A stretch of 64,000 nt of DNA from Geobacillus sp. 46C-IIa (GCF_014679505.1 NZ_CP061474.1:62001-126000), one strand, 5' to 3'. Numbered from the stretch's first letter, positions 9,155 through 17,591 are shown. The notes: generated by a model from the sequence alone, not told the origin. Numbers and translations: made by a program.

Positions 9155-9397
9155 ATGGCAGAATATTTTTACGATGAGGAGACGATTCAAAGAGCGTGGG
9201 ATCATTTGAAAATGATCGACGAAGGGCTGTTGGAAAGAAAAGGCGGGGTTCTATCATCGAAGGTGCACCATTTGTTTATCGAGATCAAAAAGGAGCTGAA
9301 AAAGATGAAGAAGGCGCAGGGGGACGGGAACGGTTGTTGTCTCAAGACCACGGAAGTGGGGTATGACGATGCAGCCCCATCTAGCGGCTCGCTATGA
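9155..9397 (+). CDS. Small helical unknown protein at the end of the island
   Basis: Taking ATG 9155, the 80-residue product begins MAEYFYDEETIQRAWDHL and is helical up to KKELKKMKKAQ, then has a low-complexity tail. A start 54 bases upstream would overlap the previous gene and adds an unlikely N-terminus. It is not recognised. It is the last frame of the island before a 160-bp gap with a hairpin (9520-9555) and the oppositely oriented pdxA. Confidence 0.4.
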   Translation: MAEYFYDEETIQRAWDHLKMIDEGLLERKGGVLSSKVHHLFIEIKKELKKMKKAQGDGNGCCLKTTEVGYDDAAPSSGSL

Positions 9398-9519
9398 AAA
9401 TTCGAAGAAAGTTTAGCGGAGTGAATCGTTATAAGGGGGGATCGCATTCACATGACAACGGCAGTCCTTCTGATCCGGACGCGTTGGTTGATAGCGGATA
9501 GGGGAGTGATTTTTAGAAT

Positions 9520-9555
9520 ATAGGCGGCAGTGATGACGGATTGCCTGCCGCCTAT
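9520..9555 (-). terminator. Hairpin after pdxA
   Basis: The perfect 11-bp arms ATAGGCGGCAG and CTGCCGCCTAT enclose 14 bases. It lies 8 bases beyond the pdxA stop on the minus strand. The tail on that strand (ATTCTAAAAATC) has few Us, so termination would be modest or factor-assisted. Confidence 0.45.
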
Positions 9556-9563
9556 GATGTTGA

Positions 9564-10562
9564 TCATCCCCGTTTCGGTGCTAGTTCAACGGCGACACGG
9601 ATGGCTTCAAGCATGCTTCGCTCGTCGGCAAGATTTTTCCCAGCGATGTCAAATGCAGTGCCGTGGTCGACCGAGGTGCGGATGATGCCGCCTTTGAGGC
9701 CGACGGTGATGTTGACGCCGGCTTCGAGCCCGAGCACTTTGATCGGGGCATGCCCTTGGTCGTGGTAACATGCTACAACGATGTCAAAATCCCCGCGTAC
9801 GGCTCGGTAAAAGAGCGTGTCGGCTGGATATGGCCCTGAGACGTTGATTCCTTCTTCTTGCGCTCGGCGGATGGCGGGGATGAGTTTTTCCTCTTCTTCC
9901 CCGTTGCCGAACAGGCCGTTTTCGCCGGCGTGAGGGTTGATGCCGCATACGGCGATGCTTGGGTGTTCCTTTCCAGCCCTTGTCAATGTATCATGAGCCA
10001 GCTTAATGACTTTGTAGGTGCGCTCGGGATTGATCATTTCAATCGCTTGAATGAGCCCGACGTGGGTCGTGAGATGAATGACCTTTAGCTGCGGTGAAGA
10101 CAGCATCATCGCATAGTCTTCGGTGCCGGTTAAATCCGCTAAGATTTCTGTGTGCCCTGGATACAGATGGCCGCCTTTATGCAATGCCTCTTTGTTCAGC
10201 GGGGCGGTGCAGATGGCGTCGATGTCTCCGTTTTTGGCTAGTTCGATGGCCTGTTTTAAAAATTGGAAAGCGGCATCTCCCGCTGCGGCCGATACTTGGC
10301 CAAACGGCAAGTCGGCCGGGAGTAAATCTAAATGGAGGCAGTCAATCGTTCCATATTGGTATTCTGCTTCGGCGATGTTGGAAATCGGGCGAACGGTCAG
10401 GCTAGCGTTGGTGATCCGGACAGCCCGTTCCAATATTTTTGCATCCCCGATCACCAAAGGATGGCACTGTTCGTAGATAGACGAGTTTTGCAGGGCTTTC
10501 GCGATAATCTCCGGACCGACTCCTGCAGCATCTCCCATCGTGATTCCAATGGTAGGTTTCAT
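9564..10562 (-). CDS. pdxA: PdxA2-type 4-phosphate dehydrogenase (D-threonate/erythronate 4-phosphate)
   Basis: The 332-residue protein has the PdxA fold: GITMGDAAGVGPEI at the N-terminus, metal-ligand region CTAPLNKEAL, CGINPHAGENG and CYHDQGHAPIKVLG, and the C-terminal DHGTAFDIAGK. Classical PdxA oxidises 4-phosphohydroxythreonine in vitamin B6 synthesis. Next to a DUF1537 kinase, family members (PdxA2) instead oxidatively decarboxylate threonate- or erythronate-4-phosphate to dihydroxyacetone phosphate. The ATG overlaps the kinase stop by four bases (ATGA), so they are translationally coupled. The catabolic role is inferred from context. Confidence 0.88.
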   Translation of the reverse strand: MKPTIGITMGDAAGVGPEIIAKALQNSSIYEQCHPLVIGDAKILERAVRITNASLTVRPISNIAEAEYQYGTIDCLHLDLLPADLPFGQVSAAAGDAAFQFLKQAIELAKNGDIDAICTAPLNKEALHKGGHLYPGHTEILADLTGTEDYAMMLSSPQLKVIHLTTHVGLIQAIEMINPERTYKVIKLAHDTLTRAGKEHPSIAVCGINPHAGENGLFGNGEEEEKLIPAIRRAQEEGINVSGPYPADTLFYRAVRGDFDIVVACYHDQGHAPIKVLGLEAGVNITVGLKGGIIRTSVDHGTAFDIAGKNLADERSMLEAIRVAVELAPKRG

Positions 10563-11851
10563 TTGGCATCGACTCCTTGTAACTGATGAACGGCTTGAAT
10601 CAAGGTGTTTTCTGAACCAAAGGCTCCGGCTTTGGTAACGACGTACATTCCCGACTCATGGATCAGCTTTGCCAGGGGCACCCCTGGTTCGATTTCATCA
10701 ATCAATTCAAAACCGGCCGCTCCGATTTGGCTGCATACATATTTGGCAGTATCTCCGCCTGTTAATACCATGGCTCCAAAATATCCGTTACGGATCAACC
10801 CGGCAGCGACTTCCCCCAAGCTCTCAGCGATGAGGTTGCTCATTTCGACGGGGCTTTGTCCATTTGCCTCCCCGATGGCTTGTACTTGTTGGATGTCGCT
10901 AGGGGAAGCGGAGGAATAGAGGGCGATATGGAATCCTTGTTTTGCCTCGTTCTCGGCCTGGCGCAACGCCTTTTCCATTTCCGTGATGCGGGACTGGCAG
11001 TCGCGCACCAGTTGTACAGAATCGACTTGGATGCCTTTGACGGTTGGCAAAGAAAGAACACGGTCAAGCTGTGTCCGCGATACGTGGCTTACACTGCCGA
11101 CAACGAGCAAGATCGGTCGTTCGCTCGGTTTGATGACCATCGTTTTGGGCGATGTTTGCAGGTCATATGCTTCGGGAAGATAATGCGCCAACCCGGCCGA
11201 GCCGACCCAGACGACTCGTTCGTTAAGCTGGCGCACATATTGGGCGATATGACGCAAATCGTCTTCGGTGACGGAGTCAAAGACGATATACGGGATGCCA
11301 TCAGCCCGGTAGCGATCCAGCTTCTCTTTCACTTTGTCGAAGCCGAGGCGAAGGGTTTGGTAATCAATCAACCCAATCGGTCGCTTCGTCTGTTTGGCAA
11401 GCAAGCGGGGAATGGATGATTCATCGATCGGGCATTTTGGATCCCTTGATAGCTCAGTTTCATGAAGCAAGGTGCCACACAAAAAGTGGTATCCTTGATA
11501 AACCGTTCGTCCATTTTGCGGATAGGCCGGTGCGATGATCATAAATGTCGGCTGCATGGTGTCGTAAATGGCATCGATCTCTGCGCCGATATTTCCCCTC
11601 AAGGTGGAATCGATTTTTTTGTAAATAATTGTAGCGTATTCTTTCATCGTTTCAGCTATACTTTTTACTTTCTTGTATGCCTTTTCTTTAGGCAAGGAGC
11701 GGCTGTCAGCATCAATGACAACCGCATTAGATTGATGTAAAGCGTTCGAGTCAAGTTGAAACAGAACGGATGTATTTAATCCGTAGCGGGCGAACTGTGC
11801 TCCGCTGTCATTTGCCCCTGTTAAGTCATCTGCAATGATTGTGATTTTCAT
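10559..11851 (-). CDS. Four-carbon acid sugar kinase (DUF1537; DtnK/OtnK-like)
   Basis: The start is ATG 11851 behind GGAAGGAGATGCACC, giving 430 residues. The protein opens with TIIADDLTGANDSGAQFA, the sugar-acid binding N-terminal domain of the DUF1537 family, and ends with the nucleotide-binding C-terminal domain containing LTGGDTAKYV. Members phosphorylate D-threonate, L-threonate or D-erythronate at C4 with ATP. The downstream PdxA2 would oxidise the product, and the upstream permease would bring in the acid. Which of the three acids is used cannot be told from sequence. Confidence 0.88.
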   Translation of the reverse strand: MKITIIADDLTGANDSGAQFARYGLNTSVLFQLDSNALHQSNAVVIDADSRSLPKEKAYKKVKSIAETMKEYATIIYKKIDSTLRGNIGAEIDAIYDTMQPTFMIIAPAYPQNGRTVYQGYHFLCGTLLHETELSRDPKCPIDESSIPRLLAKQTKRPIGLIDYQTLRLGFDKVKEKLDRYRADGIPYIVFDSVTEDDLRHIAQYVRQLNERVVWVGSAGLAHYLPEAYDLQTSPKTMVIKPSERPILLVVGSVSHVSRTQLDRVLSLPTVKGIQVDSVQLVRDCQSRITEMEKALRQAENEAKQGFHIALYSSASPSDIQQVQAIGEANGQSPVEMSNLIAESLGEVAAGLIRNGYFGAMVLTGGDTAKYVCSQIGAAGFELIDEIEPGVPLAKLIHESGMYVVTKAGAFGSENTLIQAVHQLQGVDAK

Positions 11852-11887
11852 GGTGCATCTCCTTCCTTGGGGTAGGGGGAGTCCCAA

Positions 11888-12877
11888 TTATGAACCCATT
11901 TGGTACTTGACAGTGTTCTTGTGGTTATTTTTCCTTTCTAGTCTTTTAGATAAAAACGCAATGTAAAGAGGCAACAAAATGGCAGTTGTAACCGTGCTAG
12001 CTGCTACTTGGACGGTCGCCAAATCAGCAACACTAGCGAAAGAAGCATTCGCAGCTGCGATGGCGGCAGGGGTGGCTACTGCGTTTCCTGCGGTGGAACC
12101 TTCAGCTGCCCCGACGATCGGATTCCAACCCAGTATTTTAAAGACAAGATACCCAGCTGTACCGGTAAGAAAGACGGTGGCTACCCCGAGCAATACCCCA
12201 CTTACCCCTCCTTTGACAATAGCCCCGAAATCAATTCCCATCCCTAAGGAAAAGGCGAAAAATGGGATTAACATATCGCTGCCTTTGGATAAGAACTCCC
12301 TCATCTCGCTGTCCAAATTGCCAAGAACCATGCCGATCACAATCGGCAGTAAGACCGAGATAAAGGAGACAACTGAAAACATTCCGTCAACGAACCCCAT
12401 TGCGCCGAAAATCGATAAGGCGACCATTGTTAAAAACGGTCCATCATTTAATGCTAATAGAGAGTAGGCGGCCTTGTCATCTTCTTTGCCATATTGACCG
12501 ACAATCGCCATGTACAACCCTCCGTTGCTGTTAGTCATGGCGGCAATAATGGCAAGAGGTACTAATCCTAAAAATAAACCGTCCGCACCTGCAAAAAGGT
12601 AGGCGATTAGACCAATCACTGCGCCAACTAACCATTTTACAAAAAGTAAGGTAAAGCCTTTTCTAAGGGCAATTCCTGCGCTGTTTAGATTGATTTGGGC
12701 TCCAGCGCAAAGCAAAAACAGGGCAATTAAAGCGCTCGCGCTATTGACAAATAACGCCTCGGTAAAATTTCCGATTCGAAGTAAATTAGGCGCAAGCGTG
12801 TTAATGGTTGCGGCTAGTAACAACGGTATGACCATCATCCCGCCAGGAATCCGCTCCAATGTCGCTTTGATTTTCAT
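11888..12877 (-). CDS. kdgT: KdgT-family 2-keto-3-deoxygluconate/sugar-acid permease
   Basis: The 329-residue hydrophobic protein has about ten membrane segments and the family start IPGGMMVIPLLLAA. It also shows AAMTNSNGGLYMAI and AAEGSTAGNAVATPAAIAAA, typical of the KdgT permeases that import sugar acids with protons. Here it heads an operon with a threonate-type kinase and dehydrogenase, so its likely load is a four-carbon acid rather than 2-keto-3-deoxygluconate. GGGGGAAGGGAGAAAT precedes the ATG. It is expressed from the sigma-A promoter at 12948-12976 and probably repressed by CcpA at the cre box. Confidence 0.85.
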   Translation of the reverse strand: MKIKATLERIPGGMMVIPLLLAATINTLAPNLLRIGNFTEALFVNSASALIALFLLCAGAQINLNSAGIALRKGFTLLFVKWLVGAVIGLIAYLFAGADGLFLGLVPLAIIAAMTNSNGGLYMAIVGQYGKEDDKAAYSLLALNDGPFLTMVALSIFGAMGFVDGMFSVVSFISVLLPIVIGMVLGNLDSEMREFLSKGSDMLIPFFAFSLGMGIDFGAIVKGGVSGVLLGVATVFLTGTAGYLVFKILGWNPIVGAAEGSTAGNAVATPAAIAAANASFASVADLATVQVAASTVTTAILLPLYIAFLSKRLERKNNHKNTVKYQMGS

Positions 12878-12927
12878 TTCTCCCTTCCCCCTTTGCGAAG
12901 TGTTTAAAAATGAAACAGTTAGTTAAT

Positions 12928-12942
12928 ATGAAATCGCTTGCA
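12928..12942 (-). promoter_or_regulatory. cre box (CcpA operator) of the kdgT operon
   Basis: ATGAAATCGCTTGCA on the plus strand fits every fixed position of the cre consensus WTGNAANCGNWNNCW. It lies just after the -10 box, across the expected transcription start, where CcpA binding normally blocks initiation in the presence of glucose. Confidence 0.7.
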
Positions 12943-12947
12943 AGTAA

Positions 12948-12976
12948 ATTATAGTTCATTGTGTTTTATTTATCAA
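12948..12976 (-). promoter_or_regulatory. Sigma-A promoter of the kdgT-kinase-pdxA operon
   Basis: On the minus strand TTGATA (12971-12976) is followed after exactly 17 bases by TATAAT (12948-12953), close to the ideal sigma-A promoter. It is 70 bases upstream of kdgT. I found no sigma-54 type TGGC-TTGC pair in this gap. Confidence 0.8.
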
Positions 12977-12993
12977 CATATTTTGTTCTAATA

Positions 12994-13037
12994 AACAAAA
13001 AACTGAAATAATGTTGCGAAATGCAACATTATTTCAG
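12994..13037 (-). terminator. Rho-independent terminator of the PrpR-type regulator gene
   Basis: The perfect 15-bp arms CTGAAATAATGTTGC and GCAACATTATTTCAG enclose a 5-base loop, and TTTTTTGTT follows on the minus strand. The hairpin overlaps the stop codon of the regulator gene, so regulator and catabolic operon are separate transcripts. Confidence 0.9.
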
Positions 13038-14804
13038 CTTTCGCCATAAGGTGCTTCGGTTAATACCAAGTCGTTTCGCTGCTTTTGTTTGGTTCATATC
13101 TTCTTCTTGAAGCACTTTCCAAATGATCTCTTTTTCAATCTCGGCCAACGGCTTATGCAAATCCAAACATAAATCGTTTCCACTGTCAAGGAAACCGATA
13201 GTTTTTAAGTCTTCGACCCGGATATATTCATGGCGAGCCATTTGGATGGCTTGCTTCATCACCTGGCTTAATTCTTGCAAATTGCCTCTCCAATGATGGC
13301 GGTGCAGCCATTTGAGCGCCGTTTCGTCGATGCCGACCACTTGTTTTCCGTACTTTACATTGTATTGGGCGATGAATTTTCGCGCATATTCTTCTAAATC
13401 CTCGGTGTACTCTCTTAACGATGGCAAGCGAATTTGGTTGGCCTTAAACTGTTTGAACAGATGATGAGATAGCTGTTTTTGTCGGGCTAAATGAGCTGGG
13501 TCGTTCTCAAATAAAAGGATGATCCTCATCACTGCCGCAGGGATGAGTTGGGCAATCTCATCTTGGCGCAGTAACGGCAGCTGTTCAACCCCTTGCAATA
13601 TACATGTTCCGCCTTCGCTATAGGTGAAAATAGAGTGGAGGCGGTCAATCAGTTGCCCGTCATCAGCTGTCAGGCGGACGTGCAACAACATTCCTTCTGT
13701 TTGCTTGCTCTCGCAATGGATGATTCCCGCCAGTGTTTTTTTGCCGCTTCCTTGTTCCCCATATAGCGCCACTGGTTCGCGATGCATCGCCGCCCTTTTG
13801 CCTTGCTCAATCACCCGATGAATCGATTCGCTGTTGCCGATGATTTGAGAAAATGAACGCATTGTAGGCTGTACAGCAGCAACGGTTAAGCCATGTTCTT
13901 CTTGGGGCTCGGTGCTTTCAGCCAAACGTACGTAATAGTGATGTTCAAGCGGATCTGTGTTTAATCCCCCTTGCCGCAAATGCATTCGTTTGTCATTGAC
14001 CATACAGGTGTGTTGAATTTCTACAGGTGTGATCGCCCGACATAACTCGTTATATTCATGATCAAGAAAGGGGAAACAGGCATAAATGGATGATTCGTTG
14101 GAGTTGTTTTTCATCCCATTGAATCGGTTTTGAAAAGCCGGGCTGGCATACTCGATGGTGCCATGTTCATTGTAAACCGCAATGGCGGCACGACTTTGTT
14201 GCAATAGTTGTTTATATCGTTTGGCTTCTTTGACTGCATTTGTGAGCATTTGATACGTTTGCTTTGCTTGTTCAAACGCTTCGATGACCGATTCTCTGCC
14301 GGAAGTAATAAGAATGCTTTGAAGTCCGCACGCTTCCGCTGTCCTGCAAGTAATGGTATCTCCGATAATTGTTTGTGCCCCTGCCGCTTTTGCCTGTTGG
14401 ATCGCTTCATCGACTTCTTTTTGGTCATGGATAATGGTGTAAGGAATCTGAATATCTAAAAGGTTGGATACAGAAACAAATCCCTGGCAAATGTTTGTGA
14501 ATCCGATAATCCAGTGATTAGCATGATAGTCCTTCACCAATGTCAATATACGCAAGATGTCATAACCCGATACTTGGATTTCAATAACGGGCAATGAAGT
14601 ATATTGGCGTAACAGTTGTGCCGTGCCGCCGCGGCTAATCACCAGATCGAGCCCTTCTTTTTCGTACTGTTTCACAATCGGAATGGCCTCTTGCAAGTCG
14701 CCTTGCACAACGGTCAGATCGAGTTCCTGCTGTTCTTTGGCCAACGTAGAGGCCAGTTCTTTCAGTCCGGGATATGGGGCAATCAATAATGTTTTTATGT
14801 TCAT
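13029..14804 (-). CDS. PrpR-type regulator with degenerate sigma-54 activator domain
   Basis: The ATG at 14804 (behind CAGGTGATGAGTGGAT) is preferred over the GTG six bases upstream. The protein of about 591 residues has a PrpR N-terminal ligand-binding domain (1-195), a PAS-like domain (about 205-300), an AAA+ domain (about 320-500) and a Fis-type helix-turn-helix ending NRSTLWRKLK. Walker A is present (GEQGSGKK). The interval to the second strand is only about 40 residues, so the GAFTGA loop that contacts sigma-54 is absent. The Walker B region reads GGTCILQGVEQLP instead of GGTLFLDE. It probably regulates the neighbouring sugar-acid operon in response to a small ligand, but not by remodelling sigma-54 polymerase. 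Confidence 0.85.
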   Translation of the reverse strand: MNIKTLLIAPYPGLKELASTLAKEQQELDLTVVQGDLQEAIPIVKQYEKEGLDLVISRGGTAQLLRQYTSLPVIEIQVSGYDILRILTLVKDYHANHWIIGFTNICQGFVSVSNLLDIQIPYTIIHDQKEVDEAIQQAKAAGAQTIIGDTITCRTAEACGLQSILITSGRESVIEAFEQAKQTYQMLTNAVKEAKRYKQLLQQSRAAIAVYNEHGTIEYASPAFQNRFNGMKNNSNESSIYACFPFLDHEYNELCRAITPVEIQHTCMVNDKRMHLRQGGLNTDPLEHHYYVRLAESTEPQEEHGLTVAAVQPTMRSFSQIIGNSESIHRVIEQGKRAAMHREPVALYGEQGSGKKTLAGIIHCESKQTEGMLLHVRLTADDGQLIDRLHSIFTYSEGGTCILQGVEQLPLLRQDEIAQLIPAAVMRIILLFENDPAHLARQKQLSHHLFKQFKANQIRLPSLREYTEDLEEYARKFIAQYNVKYGKQVVGIDETALKWLHRHHWRGNLQELSQVMKQAIQMARHEYIRVEDLKTIGFLDSGNDLCLDLHKPLAEIEKEIIWKVLQEEDMNQTKAAKRLGINRSTLWRKLK

Positions 14805-14965
14805 ATCCACTCATCACCTGTTTTGTCTAGGTCTTTCACTCCCATTCATTATAGCTCAATTTTCGGCTGGATGTGACATATATGAACACATTCGTTTCCG
14901 TTGTATAGTGTATGGCCGAGAGAGTGATCGACTAGGAGATGGGATCGGACTAGACACCACGGAAG

Positions 14966-15104
14966 CTAGAAGGCCGGTGAAAAACAGTGGTCACGAGCAA
15001 ATCAGCGGCATTTCGCCAAAAAAGAAGACTGGTTTTGCAAGGTTTTTCTAATTGAGAAACAGATGGAACTAGCAGTATTTTGTACTAGATCACCATCCTT
15101 CTAG
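14966..15104 (+). repeat. MITE-like element, copy b
   Basis: This 139-bp element runs from CTAGAAGGCCGGTGAAAAAC to ACTAGATCACCATCCTTCTAG, with a central TTCTAATTGAGAA palindrome. It is the inverted counterpart of copy a. It has no open frame. It fills the middle of the 600-bp gap between the PrpR-type regulator and the next gene; the rest of that gap is AT-rich and unrecognised. Confidence 0.75.
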
Positions 15105-15410
15105 GACTATCAGTTTTGGGATTATACCCAATATAGTGAACGGACTAAAAGGGGAATGAGAAACGGTCCTTTTCCTTCCACGATCGTTCTTGAGTGAAAC
15201 GTAGCACCTATAATGTTTCTCAAATTGAGAAAATACATCATTGATCTTCATTAACTGCTAAATCACCGATCTTCTAACAGAGATGATCGGGGATAGTCCG
15301 TATATCTCAAGTCTATTTTCATAAAAAATGTTATGGAATGAAAAGGATTATAAGGAAAAATGTCGAAGAAAAAATAGACATCTATATCAAAAGACATGGA
15401 GGGGATCCGA

Positions 15411-16139
15411 TTGAGTGTGTTTCGGGAGCTTGGCAGATTGGCAGGGAAGGCAACGGGGATGGTGATCGGCGGAGCGGTGAATGTTGTCGGTGAGATGGCG
15501 GGCAGCCGATGGGTGAAAGAGGTCGGCGATGGGGTGAAAAAAGCGTCCGAGTTCGCTGGCGATACGCTCGGTCAGGCGGTCGACGGTGTATGGAACACAG
15601 CGTCTGGTATCATTCAAAAGGATGAGATGAAGGTCGAAAAAGGGCTTGGAAACATCGGCCGCTCCATCTCACGTACGGCCAAAGGTGTATATGAGACGGC
15701 CAAGCATACATACCAAAGCGGCAAGGAAGTGTATGAAGGGCTGCGCGATGACGATGCTAGGAAGATGAAAAATGGATTAGCCAGCATTGCCAAGACAGTG
15801 GCGATCGGCACGTTGGCCGTCGGAGTCGTAGACATGGTCGATGGTGTGGACTATGGTGATGAGGCCGAAAGTAGTCACGATTCGGTTCGTACAGGCGATC
15901 AAGCCCATCTAGCAAGTTCCGGCTATGTTGAGGCGGCAGCGGGCATTGATTCGGAAGAGAGTCCAGGGACGCATCATGTCCGCCCGCACTGGGTGGAAGG
16001 GCATTGGCGTGACGGGCAATGGATTGAAGGATATTGGCGCGACGGCGATGGAAACACGGACGTGAATCTAACCGAGGAGCAAGGAGGCGGCTACGAACGG
16101 ACAAATCCGGATGGCAACCCAGATAATAACTTAACGTAA
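15411..16139 (+). CDS. Unknown glycine-zipper protein with C-terminal WRDG repeats
   Basis: The TTG at 15411 is chosen because GGAGGGGAT sits 5 bases before it; the ATG at 15396 overlaps that site. The product has 242 residues. Its first half is rich in Gly, Ala and Lys with small-residue spacing (VIGGAVNVVGEMAG, FAGDTLGQAVDGV, GLGNIGRSISRTAKG), like glycine-zipper amphipathic helices that pack on or in membranes. A hydrophobic stretch lies near residues 125-140. The C-terminus has HWVEGHWRDGQWIEGYWRDG, two copies of a W-[VI]-EG-[HY]-WRDG unit. I do not recognise a family. An ADP-ribosylglycohydrolase gene follows on the same strand. Confidence 0.7.
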   Translation: MSVFRELGRLAGKATGMVIGGAVNVVGEMAGSRWVKEVGDGVKKASEFAGDTLGQAVDGVWNTASGIIQKDEMKVEKGLGNIGRSISRTAKGVYETAKHTYQSGKEVYEGLRDDDARKMKNGLASIAKTVAIGTLAVGVVDMVDGVDYGDEAESSHDSVRTGDQAHLASSGYVEAAAGIDSEESPGTHHVRPHWVEGHWRDGQWIEGYWRDGDGNTDVNLTEEQGGGYERTNPDGNPDNNLT

Positions 16140-16281
16140 GATGGAGATCATTCCAAGGGAATTTCCATGTCTCCATCCGTGCACATAACATGACATCAAT
16201 TAGTCCGTACAACCGTTGATTTTTGCGCTGCCTATTAATAGCGATGGTGAAGCCATTCGTGTAAGGGGGATGTTCGGAAGA

Positions 16282-17187
16282 ATGCTTGACCAAATCAAAG
16301 GCGGGCTGTTCGGGGGGGCGATTGGGGACGCGCTTGGCGCGACGACGGAGTTTATGAGTGCCGAGGAAATTCGCCGTACATATGGAAAAGTGACGGACAT
16401 CATCGGCGGCGGTTTCCTGAATTTGTCTCCTGGGGAAGTGACGGACGATACGGCGATGACAATGGCGGTGGCGAAAGGAATCATCCGCCATCCGGAACAT
16501 CCGATTGCGGCGATGGGCGAGGAGTTTTTGAAGTGGTACGACACGGACCCTCCGGATGTTGGCGTCATTATTCGCACGGTGTTTTCGCTGTATGAGGGGG
16601 ATTGGTTTGCGGCGGCGTCTGAGGCGTGTCGGAAGCTTGGCGGCAAATGTGCGGGCAACGGGTCATTAATGCGTTGTTTGCCGATTGCGTTGGCGTATGC
16701 CGATCAGGAGAAGATGGAAGAAATGACGGCTTTGCATTCGCGCATGACCCATGCCGATGATCGTGCCATGGAGGCGTGCCTTATTTATAACCGAATTGCC
16801 GTTCGGCTGCTTCACGGGGAACCGCTAGTTAAGGCGATTCGGCGGGAAGTGGATCATACACGGTATGAGCCGCTGGTCACGTTCACGCCTTCGTGCCCGC
16901 CTGACGGCTATGTCGTTCATACGATGGCGTGGGTGCTTCATTGGCTGCTTCGTTGTGAGTCGTTTGAAGACGTCGTCATTTCAGCGGCGAATATGGGCGG
17001 GGATAGCGATACGATTGCGGCGATCGCCGGGGGGTTGAAAGGGCTGGAGGTCGGGTATAGCCAGCTGCCGAAACGGTTTGTGGAAACGATCGTTTGTGCT
17101 AGTGAGTTGGAAGAGCTGGCAGTGCAATTGGCGGGTGTCCGGAACTCGTTCGACCCAAGTAAAACCGACGATGAACAAGAAACATAG
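16282..17187 (+). CDS. ADP-ribosylglycohydrolase (DraG/ARH family)
   Basis: Starting at ATG 16282 the protein has 301 residues and the usual family start MLDQIKGGLFGGAIGDALG; an ATG 12 bases upstream is also possible. The dimetal site motifs are VTDDTAM, THADDRAMEA and MGGDSDTIAAIAGG. Members remove ADP-ribose from proteins or small molecules, for example from arginine in nitrogenase reductase, or act on free ADP-ribose derivatives. No matching ADP-ribosyltransferase is visible in the window; a macro-domain gene that also binds ADP-ribose lies at 40288. The substrate is unknown. Confidence 0.88.
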   Translation: MLDQIKGGLFGGAIGDALGATTEFMSAEEIRRTYGKVTDIIGGGFLNLSPGEVTDDTAMTMAVAKGIIRHPEHPIAAMGEEFLKWYDTDPPDVGVIIRTVFSLYEGDWFAAASEACRKLGGKCAGNGSLMRCLPIALAYADQEKMEEMTALHSRMTHADDRAMEACLIYNRIAVRLLHGEPLVKAIRREVDHTRYEPLVTFTPSCPPDGYVVHTMAWVLHWLLRCESFEDVVISAANMGGDSDTIAAIAGGLKGLEVGYSQLPKRFVETIVCASELEELAVQLAGVRNSFDPSKTDDEQET

Positions 17188-17231
17188 GGGAGAGGGCGAA
17201 AAGGGGGAATCGACAGTTATTTGCGGAGGAG

Positions 17232-17591
17232 ATGTGGAAGTCTTTTCCGGATGAGCTGTACAAAGGGAAAAACGTATCGACGTTCAAAGGGAAAGAGTCG
17301 TTTCGCGTGGTATCGTTTTCCGATGAAGGGATCATCGTACGCTTAATGTCAAAGGAAAAGGACGTATTTTTAAGCAAGAAGGCGATGTTCAACGTCATTG
17401 AGAAGTTCATTGCGCATAAGGATGGTGTGCGGCAAAAAATGGTCCGCCCAGCGTCCCGCTTAAAGTTAGGGCTGTTTTTGCTTCATCCGTGGACAGAGAA
17501 AGGGGAGCGTCATGAGGAGGGGAAACGTCGCTCTTATTGGTTGTTAACAGATGAATTATTCCAGCAATTGGCAAGTGGAGAGAGAAGTTGA
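17232..17591 (+). CDS. Small unknown basic protein
   Basis: This 119-residue frame begins MWKSFPDELYKGKNV directly after GCGGAGGAG, which is very close to the ATG; the frame stays open for a few codons upstream. The protein is basic, with a predicted strand-rich first half (SFRVVSFSDEGIIVRLM) and an aromatic end (RRSYWLLTDELFQQL). It is not recognised. It is 44 bases behind the ADP-ribosylglycohydrolase gene and may be co-transcribed with it. Confidence 0.55.
   Translation: MWKSFPDELYKGKNVSTFKGKESFRVVSFSDEGIIVRLMSKEKDVFLSKKAMFNVIEKFIAHKDGVRQKMVRPASRLKLGLFLLHPWTEKGERHEEGKRRSYWLLTDELFQQLASGERS

Noticed and set aside
12878..12993. Search for a sigma-54 promoter upstream of kdgT
   Set aside because: No TGGC-N-TTGC pair with proper spacing; a sigma-A promoter explains expression.
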